Below are positions 48,450 through 60,600 of a stretch of DNA of 64,000 bases, one piece after another. The DNA is from Agelas oroides (taxonomy: Eukaryota; Porifera; Demospongiae; Agelasida; Agelasidae). The stretch spans positions 2,851,205-2,915,204 of the forward strand of contig OX422197.1 of assembly GCA_949130485.1 (NCBI GenBank), given 5' to 3'. Each line of letters starts with the position of its first letter. Within the stretch, counting starts at the first letter, position 1. A program made the position numbers and the translations under genes. The notes below the pieces were generated by a model. That model was not told the origin of the DNA. It made no database searches and was given only the letters and a program-made list of their open reading frames with translations.

Positions 48450-49040
48450 CTTGTCACATTAGTTAACAGCTCTCTCACTACACGGACTTGCCTACTCTTC
48501 AGTCCATCAACAAACCAGTCCACCCGAATCACCTTCTGGGCTATAGTGAGGCTGCAGGAGACACATGTAGTTTAATGAAGGAGGGCTAAGTTTTGTAATT
48601 TATAATGTACAACAAAATGAGTTGATGCACATTTCCTCTGTGTCACCCTTTGTAATGCATTCTGCAATTTGTGCCAACTGGGGTAACTGCGACACATTAT
48701 GTCCACCACAACCAAGGGCACATAAGAATGAGCGGCTGGAGTAAGAGTGTGTAACTCCAATAGAAGGCCATAGTCCGGTCAAAATTATTGAATCGTACTG
48801 AAAATAGAACACCTGGTCACGTGCTTAGCAACACTAGCTTATGTCTACGCACAGCTGTGTAGTACGTGTTACTATTTTAGTATTGGTGGTAAATTCCGAC
48901 CGGTTTCAAAATTTTATGGAGTTACACGCTCTTACTCAAGCCGCCCGTTCTTATGCGCTCTTGCCACAACCCATTGGGCATTAGCTTACCCATCCAAACT
49001 TTCCAGCCTCTTCGGAGCTGATCCAGCAATTTCTGCATAA
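48450..49040 (-). CDS. Tentative minus-strand exons
   Basis: Two stretches with splice-like borders: about 49034-48990 (acceptor TTTATGCAG, donor GTAAGC, KLLDQLRRGWKVWM) and about 48555-48482 (acceptor CTCCTGCAG, donor GTGAGA, TIAQKVIRVDWFVDGLKSRQ). Phases are not fixed by a third exon and I recognise no family. They may belong to the gene at 44983-46140 or to a separate one. Confidence 0.3.
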
Positions 49041-49495
49041 ATAATAAAATTTGGGTATTTGAAGCTTGCGACACAACAAAGAACTACCGTTTCTATGATG
49101 TTGCATTATGGAATGAGAGGTTATTATCAAAATAGAGCCTGCACTTGACATCATTGCTGCATATGTCTACATATGTGCCACCATGTTGGAAAGCAAGCAA
49201 ACAGACACCTTTCTAAGCATCTGGTTTCCATGGTAATATATCATATTGGAGGTCAAAGGGCATTGTACAATTGCAGTAAAATGTTCAGCGAGAAATATTG
49301 CTCCCTGTCTGGCCCTTCCAAAACAATACGATATGATGCCATGAAAAATGGATGCTCAGTGGTGTATAGAAAAACAATACTATGTGGGTATTCTACGAGC
49401 TTGTTTCAAGGTATGAAGCATGGAATGCTACTGCTCTAATTCGTGAGCAGTTTGATGCACTAATAAACAAGTTGCATTGATAACCATCTGTTATG

Positions 49496-49857
49496 CTAGT
49501 CTCGGAACCAGACCCTCAAAAAATCGAAAAGGAGGGTCTGATAAATCGGCTGGGGTGGAAGTGTACACTGCGCCCGGTATGCAGGCGCACTTCCGATTAG
49601 CTTTTGATTTGTGTGTTTATTAGAAATGCTAACCGCACAAGAGTTGTCTTCGCGTTTAGCTTCATTCAGAAAGCTGTGAACACTAAGTGGGAAAGATTAG
49701 AACACTTTTGCAAGTTTCTGGTTCAGCAGAAAGCTCTAACTTGCTACGAAAGGTAAGCAATTAATAAAATTCCTAACATTCCGAAGTGTACACTTCCACC
49801 CAGGCCCGTTTACCAGACCCTCCTTTTCAATTTTTCGAGGGTCTGGTTCTGAGACTA
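49496..49857. mobile_element. 362-bp TAGTCTCG-family element
   Basis: Ends TAGTCTCGGAACCAGACCCT and AGGGTCTGGTTCTGAGACTA with further inverted homology (CACCCCAGCC region and GAAGTGTACACT). The flanks CTGTTATGC and TGGTTATGC match at 7 of 9 positions, consistent with a decayed duplication. Confidence 0.8.
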
Positions 49858-50300
49858 TGGTTATGCCTTCCAGCATGACATTATGCTCTGATGCAAATGT
49901 CATACCCTCTATGGTAGCTCATGCATGCACCCCTGTGACCCTCCTATTTATACCTTGCAGAATCACTTTTAGCCTCTCTCCCTCCATGAGCTCTTTCAGT
50001 ATGTTATTTGCCTCACAGCTATTGCATACCAGCCGGATATTGCTCCAAGCTGTAAAACCTTTGATTGCTGCTTTCATGGTCACAGTTTCCCTTGGCTTTT
50101 GCCGCTGGCACTTCAGCAGTTGCTATGGTTTCGCAGAACGGAACCAAAATCAGGAATCAGTCCCTGAAGGTGGCGGGCTCTATTTGGAATCATTTGGCGG
50201 GAACTTGCAGCTGTATTTCTCGTCCAAGTATCTTGCCTGAAGCGTACTGTTGTTTTGCTAGCAAATTCTATCACAGTTTTGAGTCTACTGGTGTACAAAA

Positions 50301-53300
50301 ATGGGGTTCCTGAAGCGTCTTGAACTGGAGAATTTTAAGTCCTACAAAGGGCATCAAGTCATTGGACCATTCAAGCACTTCACAGCGATCATTGGCCCTA
50401 ATGGCGCAGGTTAACCAGGCATATTGTCGTGTGATGGAGTGTAATAATTGTGGTGGTTGTTTCATACGGTTTAGCTAGTTTTGAAGAATCAAGCACTCAG
50501 AACCAGCTGTATCCACATTATTAAAACGGCCTCATTCTTGGACCTTCCCCCATCTTGTTTTTGATTGCTTGCAGTATACCGAAGCAAAGGGGGAAGGCCT
50601 GATCAATTGTATTGCGAGTGACATCAATGTCTATCTAGATAGAGGGGAAGAGGGTCCCTTGAGGCTTTTGTCTGGGAATAAGGCTACACATTCCCCCTGA
50701 CCCTGACTGAAAAGTTCTGCTGCGAACATACTGTTTGACCAATGTAGAATAGGGCACACTCACTTTCACAGCATACAAGGTGACAGCCAGAAGTGCTTAT
50801 TAATAGGGTCAAGTGGGAATCGAACGAGATTTTGCAATTCTGCTACAAAATTGGTTATGTAAGCCAAAACTGTTGACCAAAGAGGCTTCTGAATTATCCT
50901 TACTCTTTGCTTGTGAAAACAAGACAAAGCTATGGTGGTACTAGTGGTAAAGCATGTGTATCTGTCTTGTGAGGAGCTGTTGTTGAAGTGAATTTTATTT
51001 TACATTTTTCATTCTAGGGAAGTCCAACTTGATGGATGCTATCAGCTTTGTGCTGGGAGAAAAGACACAAAACCTTCGAGTTCGAAATCTCAAGGTGCGT
51101 ACGTACAGGGTACATGTGGCTAGGCCATTGTGAGGGGCAAAAAGTGATGGTGGCTAGTACACTGTAGCGTAAGAATGTGTTTGTGAGCGTAAACCTATAG
51201 TATGCAAGGTTGCTTCATGGTCTGTTGCTGGTTGAAGTTGTTAAGCTTACTTGGAGATGGTGGTGAACTCACAAACCATGCCACTATACTTGGTAGTCCA
51301 CTTGGGTTAGCATCCTGAGTTCTTTGTTCATGAGCAAAAGTGTGTCACAATCGAATAAGGATTTTTATGGAATTGTGCGTTTATTTGTATGTATATTTGT
51401 ACAGCACCTAAGGAATGATATTCATAGATATTTTACTACAGTAGCTGCTTTGCATTCCAATGCCTGTGCTGTTTGGTCCCAACATGTTTACACAGTAGTT
51501 CACTGCAGTCAAGTTTTCATCCCAACTTTGCTCCATGTGCCTGTATTGTGTAGGACCTAATTCATGGTGCTCCCATTGGTAAGCCTGTGGCCTCCCGAGC
51601 AAAGGTGACTGCAGTGTATGGTGGAGAGGATGGGTCCGAGACTCTCTTCCAGCGAATGTGAGCCACTACCTCTACTGATGGTTGTTTCTTAGTAATGTCA
51701 TTGACAATGTTGTGTTAACACTACTCTCCAGGATTACTGGCGCCGGAAGTGAGTACAGGATAAATAAAAAGGTATGTGTACACTATATATGTATATTATG
51801 TTTGTGATTGTTTAATGCCATCTAAGTTAGTTGGGGCGAGTGTGAGCAAGCCCCACACTGGTGAGTTGAACAGCGGAATTTTTCTGATATATGTATATAT
51901 AGATCGTACGTACGTTCATTGCACGCGTACGTGCGCCGCGTACTGACAATATGCGCGTGATCTAACAACACATGCGGACCTAGTTCAGTTATAGTTCAGT
52001 TATTCAGAATTCCTCAGTTTAGAGTTGTTTTGCTATTTGTAGTGAACATAGATACTTTGAATACTTCCAGAAGAGCACCAAAATCATCGCAAGATAAGGA
52101 AGACAGGCTATGACCCAGGAGAGAACGAGAGAGGGTTCGACGTGCGGCAGAGACAGCCGAGCATAGGCAGGAAAAATTAATGTAGCACAGGGAGAGATAG
52201 GGCTGGGCGCTCTACCCTGCCGCTGCATGAATTTGAATAACCTTAGGTTCTCTTTGTTATGCATATATACATTGCAAACATGCAGTATATTGTGCATAGC
52301 TGTTATGCTGCCTATGCAACACCAACCTAGCCTCGTTCCCAGGCCCCGTCCGAAAAATCGGAAAAGGGGCCTGGTAGTACTTCCGTGTATTTTCTGTTGC
52401 TAATGTAAACGTCATCAAACGCGTGCTACAGTAGGACACACCTTACTGCAACCATTGATGTCAGCTGACTATCATGCAAATGTGTGCAAGATGAAACAAG
52501 AGCGAGTTGAATAAGTGATGCTGTAGTATGCTATCTTCCGTGTTTATCTATCCAGTTCGGATGCACACTGTCCATGCACAAATTCCGACAGATCGTCTCA
52601 GTTGATCGGGACCCAAGCCAGTGCCACAGATGATCAGGGGGTTTGTCTCGATAACCTGTATGGGTAAACAACGCTCTCCGATTTCGATCGTCCACCGATT
52701 TCCCATAAACGCGACACCACTGCCGCATGTATGTAGGAGACAGACGACACCATAATTTGCATAGTCGGCACTTTTGGCCTCATGCGCATGTGACGGGATC
52801 ACGTTCCACGTGTTTCATTCCGCAATCTGATTGGCTCCTCAAAATTTTGAGAGGTAATGGTCGACAGAAAATACACGGAAATGCTACCAGGCCCCTTTCC
52901 CGATTTTTCGGGCGGGGCCTGGGGACGAGGCTAACACCAATCACTACACAACTCGCTCACGCTTGCCCCACAATGCACTGCATTCACCTAGCTACTGAAG
53001 TGACAATGCTTTCTAGTGGAGCTATATATGAGGCATGCTCAATGCAAGTGTATCTTGTACTGGTGCCTATGGGGGAGCAGTGGTTGGTAGCCCCCTTCCA
53101 ATCCTCAAGTGTTTGCTTGGACACAGTTTGTTACTTGGTAACTCCCTCCCTCCCGCTCTCCAGGTGGTCAGTCAGGCACAGTACCAGGCCCACCTAGAGT
53201 CCTTAGGCATCCTCATCAAGGCCAAAAACTTCCTTGTGTTCCAGGTGAGATTCATCGTGTGCGCTTGCGTATATATACATGCACAGTGAAATGAAGCTAC

Positions 53301-55468
53301 ATATACATAGGTCATCTGTGAGAACATATTTGGCCCTTATATGGTAACTGTTACTGCCACTGCATGTGTATCTGTTGTTCCAGGGAGCTGTGGAGTCCAT
53401 TGCCATGAAGACGCCCAGAGAAAGGACACAACTATTTGAGGAAATCAGCAGGTACATGAACACTCCGGGAATTACTACAGTGATGTACATGTGAAAAACC
53501 AAAGTTGTAGTGCACATGGGAATACCAACTGGAAACTACCAACTGCAAAGTGCCAATCCCAGACCACCTTCTGGAAGTGTAGCTATCAACTCTAAATTCT
53601 TCACATTGAAGGTCGCAATCATGTCTTTCAATGTGTAATGACAGTAAAAGCTTGAAAGTTTCCAGGTTGACGTAACATCTACGTTTTCAGCCTTGGGGTG
53701 ACTTACATACACTCCTGGTAGGACAAAGTGATGACTTGTTCAGTGATGTAACTCCCCTCCCTCCTCTCTCTCCCTCTCTCCTCTCTCTCCCTCTCTCCTC
53801 CCTTCTATTGCTCCCCCTCTCCCAGGTCTGGTGAGCTGACTGCAGAATATGAGCAGAAAAAGGCAGCCATGCTACGTGCACAGGAGGAGACTGCCTTCAG
53901 CTTCCAGAAGAAGAAAGTGAGTAGTGCGGTAACCTTGATGGAACCACTTAGTTTGAAGAGCAGTATATTATGTGCTACCTTTAAAAACATCTGATCTGGT
54001 GGCCATGGTAACAAGACAGTTGCAATAAGCATGCCTTTATTGTGTGTGCATTGCATAGGGGATCTCTCTAGAGAAGAGGGAGGCTCGAGCAGAGAAGGAT
54101 GAGGCGGAGCGCTACCAGAAACTACAGCAGGAGCTGGTAAATACCTACCAATGTCTCTGTGTTCTCTGTGAATTCATAGTGTTGTAGCAAGGTGCCATGG
54201 ATCGAGCTACTAGCTAGTAGTGTGTCAGTGAAAGAATGTCCAGCTGGTTGGTCGAGTACAATTACTGCTGACAACATCCCAGTTTATGTTCTAGTTGTAC
54301 TAGTGCTAATAATCACTGTGTACAGAGAGCCTGAAACAACATTCCAATTTACATTCTGGGATCGCGTATCAGAGCTCGCATATTTGAACATTCAACAGGT
54401 TTTGTATGCTTTTACGTATGTGTTGTTTCTGTTACAGCATCCATGTACATGTACTCTTGTTCCTCATCCTATTTACGTATCTATGGGTGTGAAGCTACTG
54501 GTACGTTTCATATCTGTGTGTATGCCTTCTTTTTCTGTGTGTAGGCAGACAGCCAGCTTCAGGAGCAGCTGTTCAAGCTGTACCACAATGAGCGGCACAT
54601 TGATGGCCTCCTGGAGGAGGTGAAGGGGAGACAGAAGGAACTGGACAGACTGGTGAGTGAGTTCGATACACTAGCTTCCACACATGACCCAAGCTGGTCT
54701 GTTGTACGTATGTATGTTAGCACCTTTGGTAATGTACATGTGGCATACAGCATGAACCCCAACTGTAAGTCTTTATACTAGAGGACAGCTACTGAATTGA
54801 ATGAGGTAAATTGATCCAAGAAAACAAAACAAACCAAAAGACACCATGCTTATGGTAGAAGAGTGTTTCAACATACAAGAGCATGTAAGAATGATGTGGC
54901 TAGAAGAAGAGTGTGCAACTGTGTAGAGTTTGAAGTGGTCAGAATTTACCGCTAGTACTGTAATGTGTGCTGTGCATGCTTCCTGGGCTCTGCTAGGCAA
55001 AGCTGTGGAGTATGAGCCTGCCAAGTATCCAGACTCTTAGAATCTGCTCAAAATTTCACCAAGACTATGTTACACGCTCTACCTCTAGCTGCCCATTCTT
55101 GGTATACATAATAGCATCTTTAAATAACATAGCAGTATGCCATCGTAATTACATGCAGTGCTATTTATAGTGTGGCATCTCAGAGAATTCTATTTCATTC
55201 TTGGTTTTATTGACTGAGCCGACAATCTCATGAAACCAATAATGTCCTCTTTGGTGTTCCAATGATGTTTACTTTAGCTGAGTCGTCGCCAGAAGATTGA
55301 GAACCAGCTGAAAACTAAGAAGCAGGAGCAGGCCAAGTTGTCGCGAGAGATGGGTGTGATTGAGAAGAAGATGAGGGAGAGGGAGGTAGAAATGAACAAG
55401 AAGAAGCCACTGTACATCAAGGCCAAGGAGCGGACTTCCCATGTCATCAAGAGGCTGGAGGCCACAAA
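50301..55468 (+). CDS. SMC1A: Cohesin subunit SMC1, first ten exons only
   Basis: Exons 50301-50409, 51018-51094, 51554-51657, 51732-51771, 53164-53244, 53384-53451, 53826-53916, 54059-54136, 54545-54652 and 55278-55468 join in frame to 315 residues. The start [17 protein letters not shown] is the SMC1 N-terminus. [20 protein letters not shown] spans the exon 1/2 junction and contains the Walker A motif. Then come [35 protein letters not shown] and FEEISRSGEL, followed by the start of the first coiled coil ([26 protein letters not shown]). SMC1 is normally about 1,230 residues, with a hinge and a C-terminal ATPase lobe. None of these was found in the remaining 8.5 kb, which holds transposons and minus-strand receptor genes. 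SMC1A is used as the somatic family name; SMC1B is not excluded. Confidence 0.92.
51831..52975. mobile_element. GGGGCGAG-type element in SMC1 intron 4, split by a younger element
   Basis: The left end TTGGGGCGAGTGTGAGCAAG at 51831 is matched by CTCGCTCACGCTTGCCCCA near 52956-52974. A TAGYCTCG element (52328-52933) is inserted within it. Without that insertion it would be about 530 bp, close to the 470-bp and 420-bp copies at 13184 and 15151. Confidence 0.72.
52328..52933. mobile_element. 606-bp TAGCCTCG-family element, 9-bp duplication with one mismatch
   Basis: The ends TAGCCTCGTTCCCAGGCCCC and GGGGCCTGGGGACGAGGCTA are inverted. The inverted homology extends through GAAAAATCGG and ACTTCCGTGTATTTTCTGT. 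Flanks are ACACCAACC (52319-52327) and ACACCAATC (52934-52942). It closely resembles the element in the ankyrin exon. Confidence 0.9.
53746..53825. repeat. CT-rich tract before SMC1 exon 7
   Basis: About 70 nt of CCCTCTCTCCTCTCTC repeats ending in the CCCAG acceptor of exon 53826-53916, acting as an unusually long polypyrimidine tract. Confidence 0.8.
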
Positions 55469-55779
55469 GTGAGTGGTCAGGGTGGGAGGGTAGCTAGCTC
55501 TAGAGTCGGTGAGTGGTCAGGGTGGGAGGGTAGCTAGCTCTAGAGTTAGTGAGTGGTCAGGGTGGGAGGGTAGCTAGCTCTAGAGTTAGTGAGTGGTCAG
55601 GGTGGGAGGGTAGCTAGCTCTAGAGTCGGTGAGTGGTTAGGGTGGGAGGGTAGCTAGCTCTAGAGTCAGCAAGTGGTCAGGGTGGGAGGGTAGCTATGTA
55701 GCTCTTGAGTCAGTGAGTGGTCAGGGTGGGAGGGTAGCTACGTAGCTCTTGAGTCAGTGAGTGGTCAGGATGGGAAGGT
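55469..55779. repeat. 40-bp minisatellite copying the SMC1 exon-10 donor site
   Basis: About eight units of GTGAGTGGTCAGGGTGGGAG, then GGTAGCTAGCTCTAGAGTCG. The first unit begins with the donor GTGAGT of SMC1 exon 10, so each later copy repeats a near-consensus donor sequence. Two late units carry TACGTAGCTCTTG variants. Confidence 0.9.
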
Positions 55780-55781
55780 TA

Positions 55782-56525
55782 CAGAGGTTTTCAGGTTGGT
55801 TGTCCGTAATCCGTTTGCGCATGCGCGACCTTTCCCGGTTCTTTTGCATGCGCTGTGAACGCCGAGGTCCACATCGTACGGGGTAGGGTTGGGCGGATTA
55901 TGCTGGCATAATTTTGGGAATAATAGGTACCAGAAAGCATTGAGCATTATGTGGGAATAATAGGTACATTCTGAGCATAATGTGTCTGTGGTAGACTGGT
56001 AGTCTCGTCCTCAGACCGTGTCCCAGTCCCAGACCATGAAGTATCTCGTCCCATGCCCTGTTGGGGTAAGCGGCGAAGTAAGGGAGCACACAGCAATCGC
56101 AGAGTCTGGTAGACTACATTGAACTTTCCATAATGCTACAGTTGAATGGTCAATGAACTGCCATCCTGTTTCTATTTACTTTTTCTGTACAGTGTAAAAT
56201 ACTTATTCGAACATACAAGTTTGCTCCTTCCAGGAATAATGGGCATAGTTTGAGCATAATAGGCAAATTTCGGGCATAATTTTAAGCATAATTGGTACAG
56301 TTTTGAGCATATTGGAACAACATAATAATGAGTAAAAAATTGAGCATAATCCGCCCAACCCTAGTACGGGGTAAAGCGTCCGTAAGGCACTAATCGAGCA
56401 AATTCGAACTGAACTTTGGTTTTGATGGTGCTCTTGACACCACAACGCACGAAAAACAGAGGGTATTTGTGCGCATGCGTCAGCTGATTTCAAATTTTTG
56501 CGGACAACCAACCTGAAAACCTCTG
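55782..56525. mobile_element. Inverted-repeat element with TA duplication, itself invaded
   Basis: The left end CAGAGGTTTTCAGGTTGGTT and right end AACCAACCTGAAAACCTCTG are perfect inverted repeats of about 25 bp, flanked by TA (55780-55781 and 56526-56527), as for Tc1/mariner/pogo types. The younger element 55884-56363 sits inside. It starts two bases after the 40-bp array. Confidence 0.88.
55884..56363. mobile_element. hAT-like non-autonomous element, 8-bp duplication
   Basis: Ends TAGGGTTGGGCGGATTATGC and GCATAATCCGCCCAACCCTA, with perfect flanking duplicates GTACGGGG (55876-55883 and 56364-56371). Eight-base duplications and TAGGG ends are typical of hAT elements. The interior has many GAGCATAAT/GGTACA words and a TAGTCTCG-like segment near 56000-56050. 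Confidence 0.9.
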
Positions 56526-56581
56526 TAGGAGACACGTCAGTGAATAAGGGTTGTGAGCGGTTAGATAGGGGTATGGTATAG

Positions 56582-56994
56582 TACCGTAATCTCCGAAAAT
56601 AAGCCCACCCTCGAAAATACGCCCACCCCTTTTTTGAATGAAGTTGTTGCAAAGGGTGCTTTACTCTCGAAGTACGCCCACCCATTTATGCTACAGTACA
56701 TGCTGTTATGTTAAGCAAGCAGCACTGAAGAAGCAGCACTGTGCAAGAGGAGGGACTAACAAATGAAGGCAGACACCATTTGCTGTTATTGAGTAAGCAA
56801 GCGCATGACAAAAGAGGCATTGCAGAATCACTGCATGCTCAAATAACAAGGCCTAGACTAACTGCGTGTGAGGTGGGTGTACATGTATTTTCGAGAGAAA
56901 TATCACAACTCTCGAAAATATGCCCACCCCCCTCTTTTATGAGCCACTTAGGTTCATCGCCCATGGGTGTATTTTTGAGAGATTACGGTAGTAG
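56582..56994. mobile_element. Inverted-repeat element with ends TACCGTAATCTC
   Basis: TACCGTAATCTCCGAAAATA at the left and TTTTTGAGAGATTACGGTA at the right are inverted. Internal TCGAAAATACGCCCACC words repeat. A target duplication is not clear beyond TA. Confidence 0.65.
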
Positions 56995-57008
56995 GACAAC
57001 TACATGTA

Positions 57009-57180
57009 CCATAGATTGGGAAATTTTCGCCCTTAAAATATTTTTGCCGAAAATGCGCGAAGAATTAAAATGCATATACATGCTACATTGTGGAACTGTC
57101 GAGTGACGAAATATTTTTTAATGCGAAAGTTTAAAATGTGAATTACTTTAACCACGAAAATTTCCCAATCTACGGTATGC
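57009..57180. mobile_element. 170-bp inverted-repeat element
   Basis: ACCATAGATTGGGAAATTTTCG at the left is mirrored by CGAAAATTTCCCAATCTACGGTA at the right, around an A/T-rich interior with more inverted homology (AAATATTTTT). Confidence 0.6.
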
Positions 57181-57327
57181 TATCTAGTGCTGAAACGAAT
57201 ACGAACACCACTTTGGTCAACTCTGCTGTCTATGGTAGGGACCTGTCAAGTAAGCTGTTCGGTTTAGCTCATCAAGTGACGAAAGTGGGTAGGGGACTGG
57301 AATTGAAACAGGTACCTGGTCATACCT

Positions 57328-57391
57328 TAGCCTCGTCCCCAGGCTCTCTCCTCCCCCCCGTTTTTGAGGAGAGAGCCTGGGGACGAGGCTA
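57328..57391. mobile_element. 64-bp fold-back of the TAGCCTCG family, perfect 9-bp duplication
   Basis: TAGCCTCGTCCCCAGGCTCT against AGAGCCTGGGGACGAGGCTA, with only a short C/T-rich loop. Flanks are GTCATACCT at 57319-57327 and 57392-57400. Confidence 0.93.
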
Positions 57392-57678
57392 GTCATACCT
57401 GGTGATGTTTAAGATGATCATGAATGACGACTTCACACAACACCAGAACTTCCTCTTCTGGTGTCAGACGTTTATGGTGGCCACTATTGTTCTTTTGATG
57501 ACACTTTTGTCATGCTGCATGGCACCTATGTACTCAGAGGTAGAGGCATTTGTATGTGTATGTAATAAGAACTACGTACATGTTAACTTCCAGTTCTCAC
57601 AAACATGTTATTAAGATACTGTAGTCTACACGTATCAGTACAGTACTTGGTAACTAGCAACACAAGGTCAGTGTGGAG

Positions 57679-60600
57679 CTACTGCTGCAGTGGAAGTGAG
57701 GAATATGCACGATTCTGCTTCATTTCAAGCACTTCATTCCCTTCATTCACTTCTTCATATACAGCTTCAGTTTTAACAGTATTGACATCTCCTGCACTGT
57801 GTGTCGTATGGTTGGTCTTCTTAGTCTTACTGTAGTACACACAGACTGCAATATGTATCACTGCTGAGACACAGGCCACTAGTATAGTGGAGAGGACAGA
57901 GGCCACTGCAGTGGTAGTGGTACATGTAGTGGTACGTGCAGTAGTACATAAACACCACTGATTACCAGGATCTGTGTGGGAAATAGATATTGCAGATGAA
58001 ATACGAATTTTATTTCGGGAAACTGACATACATTGCCTATTTTCCAGGCCATGGTACCTTGGATTTATGGTCACTAACCACCTGAGTATGAGGGTGCATC
58101 CAAGGACAAAGTTGGTTGTTGTAATCTCATGGCTACCATGGATTATTTCCCACCTGATTGCCTTGTTATTATAAATTATAAACCAACAGCCCTCACAATC
58201 CTCTATATGTACTGCACAGGTGGTACTGAATGCCTCAGTTGCACACCTGGCAGCCAACTCAGTATATGCCGTTAGGGGTTGACCGGAAAATTCTCTCCAT
58301 CAGGAGAGAACCCATGCTGAGTGGTTCTTCTCACTCTAAATGCTCAGAGCATCTTGCCTCACGCTGGAAATAAAGGAATTTAGATGTTATGAGGCGAAAA
58401 TAGAGGAAAGTGAAAAGGCCGGCAGTAGAACCCAAGGACACCTCTGGCTTGAGCCACCAGTGCTCTGCCACTGAGCCACGGCAGCCGAACAACCACCAAC
58501 CCTCACAATCCTCTACACGTATATGCACTGCACAGGTGGTACTGAATGCCTCAGTCGCACACCTGGCAGCCACTCAGTATGCGCCGTCAGAACTCCGTTA
58601 GGGGTTGACTGGAAAATATACATATAATACATATAGAGGATTGTGAGGGTTGGTGGTTGTCTGGTTTGGTAGCATATTTAGATAACAATCACACTATGCA
58701 ACCCTAAAATGTGGTTGACAAGTGTTTTTACAGTGATATAAATCTGGCGTGTGTATGCTCGAAAATCATTGTTGTTGAGTGTGAGCAAGTCATCAATATA
58801 TCTGCAAGTATTGCTAAATTTAGCTGCTACAGAAAAGACTGTGCTGATCAGGGATTTCATAAACTCAAATTCGTAGGAAAAAACCTCAACAAATGGAGCA
58901 CAATCAGTACCCATAGGGATGTAGACAACTGATCACATGCAGTTGAACTGTAGAGAAACCACAGTGGACCATGTAGGATATCCACCCCTTTCGCACAAAA
59001 GAGTGATTATGCCACTTACTGTCCACCTGCTCAACCTAATCCTTACTCTAACCCACAACCTTGCTGCTTAATGGTAATGTCTATGGTCTTGTAACAGCCA
59101 AGTGGTCCAGTAATGCAGTTGTTGTGGTCATTCTTTATATGAAGGAGTTGATACCCTACATGATCTGTGCATTTTGCCCTCCCTGTTTGTGAGCAGCCTG
59201 TCTTGTCTATCTTGCTTAGCCCCGGTTTGTAACAGCTTTGAGAATGCTGCCATAAGTCACCAAGTATGCCTGAGTCTCAGACACTGACAGTGTGTGTAGC
59301 ATTGTGCACTACATAACTTAACCCATTACACAAAATTTTGTCCACTACAGATCATATGTATGTGCAGTCTATCATTAGCCCAGTGGGTATGGAATTACTT
59401 CCATGGGGTAGCTACATGTAAGTAGTGTGGGGCTGCTGAGGCTCACCCCAACTACTTTGTCTGGTCATCACTACTAGGAGACATCCTGACTCCTCCCCTT
59501 GCTAGAAACTGTGATGACAATAACATCTATGCTTCAAAATATCAACAACACATTTATAAGACAACTACCATTTGCATATAATTATGCAATCCAGAAAAGC
59601 AATTTGAAGTAGAATAAACATCCATTAAACTAATGTTCTATACGCCCACATAACAAGCACAGGAAGTTTTAAAAAACCAACCAAACAAGGTAGGAACAAC
59701 ACCACAACACTTTTACACCATCTCTACATCTTGTGTCAGTTTTGAAAGGGATTCTCTTCCTACATATGCTTGTTTCCACCTGTAGCTTCTTGACTTGATA
59801 CACTCAAACTTGATATAAGGCGATAACTTCAATTATTGGGTGCTAGCTTACTACCTTTGAGAGTACATAAGCTCTGGAAGTTAGTTAATCTTAAGTTTGT
59901 ACTGTAACTGTACTGTGCCTAAACTTCCAATCAAGGAAAGTATCCAGGAATCATATGTATGTACAGCTGTAGATACAGTACTGAAGCATTAGCTGCGACA
60001 ACCTGTTGATCCATCAGTTGTACCTCCAGTCCCTGGGGTTGCTCCAGTTCCTTGGGTCCCTGGCTGACTGCTAGGTATCTCCTGTGGGGTGCCCACACCA
60101 ACTACTGCATGTGTGCAGATGAGAAGCATCTGATGCAGATATACTTAATTTGTGAGTGGTGTTTAGGTCTACTGTATTTCATCCTCACCTGGAAGCACTA
60201 GCTCCACTGTTCTTGACTGGTAGCCACTCTGACTCCGGTGTCTCACTTCACAGGTGTAGTTACCAGCATCGGTGCTCCTTAACTGAGAGATAGTTAGTTT
60301 ACTGGTTCTTGTCTCAAGTGCAGTTGTGATTTGAAACCTGTCACCATTCTGAAGGATCTGGTTCTCTTTCCTCCACCTCCACTCAAACACACCTGCAACT
60401 GACACGGTGCAGTTCAGGACCACTGAAGTAGGAGTGCCGCTGGAAGTGTCCAGGACAACCCTCTCTCCTTCTGAAGGGGACTGGAACTGTATGGCTGGTA
60501 GAATAGTGCCGGTACACACTCTTATTTCACTCAGGAAGAACCAGTCAATATTGTCTACTCCAGTGAATGACATGTTAAGTTGCACAGCATTGAGTGGTCC

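Noticed and set aside
57679..58257. A 192-residue minus-strand frame taken as one exon
   Set aside because: The part above 57971 lies beyond a good acceptor (CCCACACAG) whose phase matches the stalk exon. The upstream residues have no counterpart in the paralogue.
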